Shown: positions 1 through 3,912 of the stretch, one piece after another
Position numbering within the stretch: the first letter of the stretch is position 1
Layout: each line of letters starts with the position of its first letter
Source: Dehalococcoidia bacterium
GTDB taxonomy: Bacteria; Chloroflexota; Dehalococcoidia; Dehalococcoidales; E44-bin46
Length of the DNA stretch: 5,954 nt
Reading direction: 5' to 3'
NCBI GenBank assembly: GCA_020343755.1
Contig: CP070810.1
Location: forward strand, 618,701-624,654
The notes under the pieces: generated by a model
Seen by the model: only the letters and a program-made list of their open reading frames with translations
Told to the model about the DNA's origin: nothing
Database searches by the model: none
Position numbers and translations under genes: made by a program

Positions 1-249
1 GGGACGATTGATATTCCAGCGATTATTACGGAAATAATCGGTATTTCATCAACCGTTCTTATCGTGATTGGTGCTGTATCACTGACTTTCGGGATAATAT
101 CCCTAGTCGGCGGTATCCAGGCTATCAGACGCAGGGCATGGGGGCTGGCACTTGCCGGTTCTATCTTGGCTATCGCCAGTTCAGCACTATTGGGGATACT
201 ATCCATTGTATTTGTGTCAATAGGTAAAAAGGAGTTTGCTAAGCCCTAG
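1..249 (+). CDS. Small multi-pass membrane protein, array copy 1 (5' truncated by window edge)
   Basis: The reading frame is open from base 1 to the TAG at 247-249, so this is the C-terminal 82 residues of a gene starting outside the window; the internal GTG at 64 is not needed as a start. The product is the same family as the two genes that follow: a hydrophobic segment (about residues 17-42), an Ile-Arg-Arg-Arg-Ala-Trp-Gly turn, a last hydrophobic segment and a charged tail Gly-Lys-Lys-Glu-Phe-Ala-Lys-Pro. The Arg triplet and Lys-rich tail suggest both lie in the cytoplasm (positive-inside rule). Compared with copies 2 and 3, one base is missing just after the Phe-Ala codons, so the TAA that ends the others is out of frame and translation runs two residues further. 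I do not recognise a function; a characterised family name cannot be given from sequence alone. Confidence 0.8.
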   Translation, partial: GTIDIPAIITEIIGISSTVLIVIGAVSLTFGIISLVGGIQAIRRRAWGLALAGSILAIASSALLGILSIVFVSIGKKEFAKP

Positions 250-255
250 CATAAA

Positions 256-278
256 GTGCTTTAACCATGTTAAAGCAC
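256..278 (+). repeat. Perfect 10-bp inverted repeat (hairpin) after copy 1
   Basis: GTGCTTTAAC (256-265) and GTTAAAGCAC (269-278) are exact reverse complements around the 3-nt spacer CAT, starting 7 nt after the copy 1 stop codon. As RNA this would be a stable hairpin. The sequence after it has only a short ATTT, not a proper U tract, so it may be a weak terminator or an RNA-stabilising 3' hairpin. The corresponding place after copy 2 (around 703-707) has only one arm. Confidence 0.7.
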
Positions 279-323
279 AGCAGCTATTTGAGCTTCATTA
301 TAAATGACTAAAATAAAAGGGAG

Positions 324-352
324 CTGAGCAATATGGACTAACATCCAATAAT
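324..352 (+). promoter_or_regulatory. Candidate sigma70-type promoter before array copy 2
   Basis: A -35-like CTGAGC (324-329) and a -10-like AATAAT (347-352) are separated by exactly 17 bp; the predicted transcript would start near 359, about 30 nt before the ATG at 390. The -35 is poor and the call rests on spacing, on conservation in the second copy (where the -35 reads TTGAGC) and on the overlapping inverted repeat. Confidence 0.4.
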
Positions 353-423
353 TGCTCCAAAATAATTATATCAAATAAGGAGGTAACAGATGGTAAAAGC
401 GGCTGGTGTTTTGACTATAATTG
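325..423 (+). repeat. Direct repeat, unit A: leader plus first codons of array copy 2
   Basis: This 99-bp stretch matches 754-852 with one mismatch (G408 versus A837, changing Val7 to Ile7); 325-407 is identical over 83 bp. It covers the candidate promoter, the inverted repeat, the AAGGAGG ribosome site (377-383) and the first 11 codons. The offset between units is 429 bp. Weaker similarity continues upstream to the end of the preceding gene in both units, so the repeated unit is gene plus spacer. Confidence 0.95.
326..357 (+). repeat. Interrupted inverted repeat in the leader of copy 2 (possible operator or RNA hairpin)
   Basis: GAGCAAT (326-332) and ATTGCTC (351-357) are perfect reverse complements separated by 18 bp; inside, GGA (335-337) can also pair with TCC (344-346). 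The arms fall on the candidate -35 and -10 elements, as expected of a repressor operator. An RNA hairpin in a longer transcript is the alternative. Confidence 0.5.
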
Positions 424-692
424 CTGGTTGTGTTGGTATTGGTATCGGTGCTTTTGTTAGTGTTATGGGTGGGACTATAGGCGCATTGGCCGGATTGGGT
501 GGAATGTTGGCAGCGCTTGGCGCTGCACCAATTGGTCTTGGGATAGTAGCCTTAATCGGTGGTATCTTCGCCCTGAGAAGGAGAGTCTGGGGATTCGCGC
601 TTACCGGCGCCATCCTGTCTTGCTTCTGCTTCCTTCCATTGGGGGTACTGGCTATTATATTTGTGTCAATGGGAAGGCGGGAATTCGCCTAA
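390..692 (+). CDS. Small multi-pass membrane protein, array copy 2
   Basis: This gene encodes 100 residues starting at ATG 390, with an excellent ribosome site AAGGAGG at 377-383 (6-nt spacing). The protein is almost entirely hydrophobic, rich in Gly, Ala and Ile. Likely membrane segments are residues 4-27, about 45-62 and 67-94, with a Gly/Ala-rich stretch at 28-44 that may be part of a fourth segment or a loop. Arg63-65 before Trp67-Gly68 and the tail Gly-Arg-Arg-Glu-Phe-Ala are the only strongly charged parts and are probably cytoplasmic. Cys14, Cys78 and Cys80 lie inside membrane segments and are not conserved in copy 3. There is no cleavable signal peptide, lipobox or catalytic motif. 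It is an integral inner-membrane protein of unknown function, paralogous to its two neighbours. A reading frame on the opposite strand is a shadow. Confidence 0.85.
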   Translation: MVKAAGVLTIIAGCVGIGIGAFVSVMGGTIGALAGLGGMLAALGAAPIGLGIVALIGGIFALRRRVWGFALTGAILSCFCFLPLGVLAIIFVSMGRREFA

Positions 693-698
693 GCCCTA
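645..698 (+). repeat. Direct repeat at the 3' end of array genes (partner 1071-1124)
   Basis: These 54 bp cover the last 15 codons, the stop and 6 bp beyond, and match 1071-1124 with one mismatch (T666 versus G1092, Ser versus Ala). The offset is 426 bp. The copy 1 end (about 200-249) is clearly related but more diverged. Confidence 0.9.
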
Positions 699-752
699 GC
701 ATAAAGCGTAGCGGCTATTTAGGCTCTGTTATGAATGACTAAAGTAAGAAAG

Positions 753-781
753 TTGAGCAATATGGACTAACATCCAATAAT
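753..781 (+). promoter_or_regulatory. Candidate sigma70-type promoter before array copy 3
   Basis: TTGAGC (753-758), 17 bp, then AATAAT (776-781), the exact counterpart of the site before copy 2 with a slightly better -35. The predicted start is near 788, giving a leader of about 30 nt before ATG 819. If active, each array gene has its own promoter. Confidence 0.42.
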
Positions 782-852
782 TGCTCCAAAATAATTATAT
801 CAAATAAGGAGGTAACAGATGGTAAAAGCGGCTGGTATTTTGACTATAATTG
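754..852 (+). repeat. Direct repeat, unit B: leader plus first codons of array copy 3
   Basis: This is the partner of 325-423, differing at a single base in 99. It contains the AAGGAGG ribosome site at 806-812. Similarity stops abruptly at codon 12 of the gene, after which copies 2 and 3 diverge. Confidence 0.95.
755..786 (+). repeat. Interrupted inverted repeat in the leader of copy 3
   Basis: GAGCAAT (755-761) and ATTGCTC (780-786) with the same 18-bp interior as the first copy. It again overlaps the candidate -35 and -10 elements. Confidence 0.5.
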
Positions 853-1118
853 GGGGGATTTTTGGTATCGTTTCCGGTGCTATTGCACTTGGTGTAACTA
901 CACTTGCCGCTGCAGTCACAGGAATGTTTGGGCTTGAAGCAATTGGAGGTGGGTTTCTCGCTCTCGGAATAATAGCCCTAATAGCTGGCATTGTCACCCT
1001 GAGAAGAAGAGCCTGGGGGTTTGCCCTCACCGGTGCTATCTGTGCATTGTTCCCCATCATTCCTCTAGGCGTACTGGCTATTATATTTGTGGCAATGGGA
1101 AGGCGGGAATTCGCCTAA
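819..1118 (+). CDS. Small multi-pass membrane protein, array copy 3
   Basis: This gene encodes 99 residues from ATG 819, with AAGGAGG at 806-812 and stop TAA at 1116-1118. Membrane segments are about residues 4-35, 44-61 and 66-93; the Arg62-64 turn is followed by Ala-Trp-Gly, and the tail is Gly-Arg-Arg-Glu-Phe-Ala as in copy 2. The first 11 residues differ from copy 2 only at position 7, and the part from the Arg turn to the end is highly similar. Residues about 15-55 are clearly different and shifted in length by one residue. The middle carries a Glu (in Phe-Gly-Leu-Glu-Ala) absent from copy 2. The last 54 bp, including the stop, match 645-698 with one mismatch. Downstream similarity to the array ends within about 6 bp of the stop, so this is the last member. 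Function unknown. Confidence 0.85.
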   Translation: MVKAAGILTIIGGIFGIVSGAIALGVTTLAAAVTGMFGLEAIGGGFLALGIIALIAGIVTLRRRAWGFALTGAICALFPIIPLGVLAIIFVAMGRREFA

Positions 1119-1143
1119 GCCCTAACCGAATTGCACGACATTC

Positions 1144-1245
1144 GTCCCGGGTAAGAGTTTGAGCTGTCTTCTTTAAATTTACCCTTACTGGTAAGTTCAG
1201 AGATAGAGTGATTAAGCGTGCTCAGAATTTGGTAAGCCCGGGAAC
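1144..1245 (+). other. proS leader with possible long-range base pairing
   Basis: The 152-bp gap between the array and proS holds no gene. GTCCCGGG (1144-1151) can pair with CCCGGGAAC (1237-1245) with one bulged base, and inside it TGAGC (1160-1164) can pair with GCTCA (1220-1224); a small TTAC/GTAA hairpin sits at about 1185-1194. The hexamer GGTAAG occurs at 1150, 1190 and 1231. I find no T-box antiterminator consensus, no tRNA-like fold and no convincing -35/-10 pair. The pairing may be chance because CCCGGG is self-complementary. Confidence 0.25.
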
Positions 1246-1270
1246 GTAACCAGATAGGTCAAGTAAAAAG

Positions 1271-2995
1271 GTGCGTATATCAAAGCTATTTGGTAAGACT
1301 CAGAGAGAGGTGCCGGCTGAGGCGGAAACAGTTAGCCATCAGCTACTACTTAAAGCCGGAATGATATATCAGGTAGCTTCTGGAGTATATTCCTATTTGC
1401 CTTTAGCCTGGAAGGTACTAAAGAGGATAGAGAATATAATCCGGGAGGAGATGGATGCGGCTGGGGGACAGGAACTTATGCTTCCTGTCCTCCAGCCTCT
1501 TGAGTTGTGGCAAGAAACAGGGCGAGACCTGGCTTTCGGCAAGGGACTATTTACCCTCTCCGACCGCAGAGACCGCAAACTAGCCTTGGGACCAACCCAT
1601 GAAGAGGTCATTACCGAGCTAGTCATTCGCAATGTTAACAGCTACCGTGACCTGCCTCTCCTTTTATATCAAATCCAGACCAAATTCCGTGATGAACCCA
1701 GACCTAGAGCCGGATTACTCCGAGTTCGCGAGTTCACCATGAAAGACCTCTACAGCTTTGATAGCGATGAAGAGGGACTAAGCCAGAGCTACAATAAGAT
1801 GCTCCAGGCGTACCAGAATATCTACACTCGCTGTGGTTTACCCACCGTCTTGGTTGAAGCCGATAGTGGTGCTATCGGGGGCAAGGATTCCCACGAGTTT
1901 ATGGTTCTTACTGAGACTGGCGAAGATGAGATTATTTACTGTAATAATTGTGGTTACTCAGCTAATACAGAGAAGGCTGAGAGCATTAAAGACAAATTAG
2001 CCGATGAGAAGCCACTGCCCTTAGAAGAGGTTGACACCCCGAGTATTACTTCTATTGAGAGCCTATCAAGTTTTCTAAAGGTGCCTCAAAGTCATACCCT
2101 TAAAGTGGTATTTTATGTCGCCGATGGCGAGTTTGTTATTGTGGTTATTAGAGGGGATATCGAGGTAAACGAGGTAAAACTAAAAAACGCTCTACACTGC
2201 TTTGAACTCCGACTGGCTACTGAAGCTGAGGTGAAACAAGCCGGGATAGTAGCTGGTTCAGCCTCCCCTATAGGTATAAGTGGCATTAGAGTTATTGCCG
2301 ACGATTCTATAACCTCAGGGGCAAACTTCGTTGCCGGAGCTAATAAACCTGATACCCACTTTAGAAATGTCAATTATCCCAGAGATTTTAAAGTTGACCT
2401 CATAGCCGATATAGCCCGGGCTAGGGCTGGAGAAGGATGCCCCAAGTGTGGCAGCAGACTATCATCCAGCCGCGGCATTGAGGTCGGGCATGTCTTCAAG
2501 CTAGGCACTTTCCTTAGCCAGAAATTAGGTGCCTTCTTTGTTGACCCTAGTGGGGGCTCTCACCCTATGGTCATGGGGTGCTATGGCATTGGGCTTGGTA
2601 GGTTACTAGCCGCCGCCATAGAGCAAAATCACGACGATAAAGGCATTATCTGGTCGATGTCTATTGCTCCATATCACATCTATCTCTGCCCGTTATATCT
2701 GGAAAATCCCCAGGTGGCGACTGTGGCTGAAACGCTGTATGCCGAGTTAGAGGCACAAGGCTTAGAGGTGCTCTTTGATGACCGCCAAGAATCGCCAGGG
2801 GTAAAGTTTAACGATGCCGACCTCTTGGGAATACCTATTCGGGTTACTATCAGCCCCCGAACCCTAGAGAAAAACAGCGCGGAGATTAAAAAGCGGTCTG
2901 AGAAACAATCCCAGCTTGTGCCCCTAGAGGGGATAGCTAAGAGGCTTAAGGAGCTTATTAGCGAGGGTTTATCCAAGTTGTCTAATTCGGCTTGA
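1271..2995 (+). CDS. proS: Prolyl-tRNA synthetase, bacterial type with editing domain
   Basis: ProRS charges tRNA-Pro with proline using ATP, in the cytoplasm. The 574 residues match the usual bacterial length. The class II core begins with the family's standard N-terminus (Ser-Lys-Leu-Phe-Gly-Lys-Thr), which supports the GTG start at 1271 although the ribosome site is weak (AGG at 1256-1258, plus A-rich spacer). Visible parts are Gly-Pro-Thr-His-Glu-Glu (107-112), motif 2 (about 137-159, Arg-Asp-Glu-Pro-Arg-Pro-Arg), the INS editing insertion (about 224-389, with a Lys at 278 that may correspond to the conserved editing Lys), motif 3 (about 431-453, Gly-Ile-Gly-Leu-Gly-Arg) and the C-terminal anticodon-binding domain (about 466-574). 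Two Cys-x-x-Cys pairs (224/227 and 390/393) flank the insertion and probably bind zinc, as in many non-proteobacterial ProRS. The gene stands alone on this strand, and its 3' end overlaps arsM. Confidence 0.98.
   Translation: MRISKLFGKTQREVPAEAETVSHQLLLKAGMIYQVASGVYSYLPLAWKVLKRIENIIREEMDAAGGQELMLPVLQPLELWQETGRDLAFGKGLFTLSDRRDRKLALGPTHEEVITELVIRNVNSYRDLPLLLYQIQTKFRDEPRPRAGLLRVREFTMKDLYSFDSDEEGLSQSYNKMLQAYQNIYTRCGLPTVLVEADSGAIGGKDSHEFMVLTETGEDEIIYCNNCGYSANTEKAESIKDKLADEKPLPLEEVDTPSITSIESLSSFLKVPQSHTLKVVFYVADGEFVIVVIRGDIEVNEVKLKNALHCFELRLATEAEVKQAGIVAGSASPIGISGIRVIADDSITSGANFVAGANKPDTHFRNVNYPRDFKVDLIADIARARAGEGCPKCGSRLSSSRGIEVGHVFKLGTFLSQKLGAFFVDPSGGSHPMVMGCYGIGLGRLLAAAIEQNHDDKGIIWSMSIAPYHIYLCPLYLENPQVATVAETLYAELEAQGLEVLFDDRQESPGVKFNDADLLGIPIRVTISPRTLEKNSAEIKKRSEKQSQLVPLEGIAKRLKELISEGLSKLSNSA
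2982..2995. other. 14-bp convergent overlap of proS and arsM 3' ends
   Basis: The arsM stop (TAG, read 2984 to 2982 on the minus strand) lies within proS codons for Ser571-Asn572, and the proS stop TGA is at 2993-2995. There is no space for a terminator between the genes, so each transcript must run into the other gene. Confidence 0.95.
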
Positions 2996-3812
2996 TCCCA
3001 TAAACTTTTATGCTTATGACCGGATTGGCAACCTCTCTTACTGCGTCGGGTGGTATTTTTAAATTATTAATGATTGCCTTTGCCGTTGGAGCATTAGCTA
3101 TACACTCTATTGGGAAAGACGTCTCGTCAATTATCCTGACCTCCTGAAATCCTGCCGCTTTTATAGTATCTATGTATTCGTCCCTCATTATTGCTCCAGA
3201 AAGACAACCAATATATGCCTCAATAGAGTTCTTTATGAAATCTGGAAGTTGCTTCAGCAAAACTATATCTGAGATCATCAGCCTGCCACCTGGTTTTAGC
3301 ACTCTGAACGCTTCGGTGAAGACCCTTCTTTTGTTAGGCGTGAGGTTGATGACACAGTTTGAGATGACTACATCAACTGAATTATCAGCCACTGGTAGAT
3401 TTTCAATCTCTCCAAGCCTGAACTCTACGTTTTCGTAGTTGCCTTTCCTAGCGTTTTCTCTTGCCTTTTCAATCATCTCAGGTGTCATATCTACACCGAT
3501 AACTTTTCCGTTCTCACCAACTTTATCAGCAGCAAGAAAACAATCGAATCCTGCACCCGAACCAAGGTCAAGGACAGTCTCACCCTCTATTAACGAGGCG
3601 AGAGCCACCGGATTCCCACAGCCAAGACCCAGATTCGCCCCCTCAGGAACCGCCTTAAGTTCCTCCTCGGTATATCCTATGCTCTTACTAACACTCTGAG
3701 CTAAATCAATGCTTTCACAGCACGAATTTACCGGCGCGCAACAGGAACTATCCTGTTTCACAATTTTGGCATAGCCCTCTCTTACCGCTTTCTTTATTTC
3801 TTCTTTCCTCAT
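2982..3812 (-). CDS. arsM: Arsenite S-adenosylmethionine methyltransferase
   Basis: ArsM transfers methyl groups from S-adenosylmethionine to trivalent arsenic, giving methylated arsenicals. The product has 276 residues from ATG 3812; a TTG two codons upstream (3818) is too close to the GAGGGAG ribosome site (3820-3826), which sits 7 nt from the ATG. The methyltransferase fold shows the SAM motif Asp-Leu-Gly-Ser-Gly-Ala-Gly (82-88), Gly-Val-Asp (106-108) and the later Leu-Lys-Pro-Gly-Gly (172-176). The three family cysteines that bind As(III) are present: Cys65 (Gly-Cys-Gly-Asn-Pro), Cys153 (Ser-Asn-Cys-Val-Ile-Asn) and Cys203 (Ile-Gly-Cys-Leu-Ser-Gly). Two vicinal pairs, Cys24-25 and Cys31-32, lie near the N-terminus, as in many ArsM. 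No other ars gene is in view. Its stop lies inside the end of proS. Enzyme class is nearly certain; arsenite as substrate is strongly supported by the cysteines. Confidence 0.95.
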   Translation of the reverse strand: MRKEEIKKAVREGYAKIVKQDSSCCAPVNSCCESIDLAQSVSKSIGYTEEELKAVPEGANLGLGCGNPVALASLIEGETVLDLGSGAGFDCFLAADKVGENGKVIGVDMTPEMIEKARENARKGNYENVEFRLGEIENLPVADNSVDVVISNCVINLTPNKRRVFTEAFRVLKPGGRLMISDIVLLKQLPDFIKNSIEAYIGCLSGAIMRDEYIDTIKAAGFQEVRIIDETSFPIECIANAPTAKAIINNLKIPPDAVREVANPVISIKVYGIKPN

Positions 3813-3846
3813 TTTCAATCTCCCTCAGCTATTTGCCCTCACCATC

Positions 3847-3875
3847 ATTATATCTATTGACGGACGAAAGGGCAA
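3847..3875 (-). promoter_or_regulatory. Sigma70-type promoter for arsM
   Basis: On the minus strand, -35 TTGCCC (3875-3870) and a perfect -10 TATAAT (3852-3847) are separated by exactly 17 bp. Transcription would start near 3840, giving a leader of about 28 nt with GAGGGAG before the ATG at 3812. This lies fully in the pheT-arsM gap, so arsM need not depend on pheT read-through. Confidence 0.72.
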
Positions 3876-3893
3876 TTTCACTTAACTTTCGAC
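3863..3893 (-). promoter_or_regulatory. Imperfect dyad overlapping the arsM -35 (possible operator)
   Basis: On the plus strand GACGAAAG (3863-3870) and CTTTCGAC (3886-3893) are inverted repeats with one mismatched position, spaced by 15 bp. The left arm covers the spacer and the edge of the -35. Such placement suits a repressor, for instance an ArsR-type regulator, but no regulator gene is visible. A weak hairpin ending the pheT transcript is another reading; there is no U tract after it. Confidence 0.35.
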
Positions 3894-3912
3894 AAACGAC
3901 CCGAGGTTAATA

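Noticed and set aside
64..249. GTG at 64 as the start of a 61-residue gene
   Set aside because: The frame is open to base 1 with family-like hydrophobic sequence upstream and no ribosome site before 64, so the gene starts off the window.
371..613. Minus-strand frames at 371-613 and 800-1060 with matching C-termini
   Set aside because: They mirror the array genes; their similarity comes from the duplicated DNA. They have no ribosome site and an unnatural Pro/Ala/Ile-rich composition.
2921..2932. Palindrome CCCCTAGAGGGG as a terminator for arsM
   Set aside because: It is inside proS coding sequence, about 50 nt past the arsM stop, and has no T tract after it on either strand.
3816..3818. TTG start for arsM two codons upstream of the ATG
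   Set aside because: It is only about one nucleotide from the GAGGGAG site; the ATG at 3812 has normal 7-nt spacing.
3871..3912. Intrinsic terminator directly after pheT
   Set aside because: Only the spaced CGAAAG/CTTTCG dyad is available, with a 15-nt loop and no U tract, so it is better explained as part of the arsM control region or as chance.
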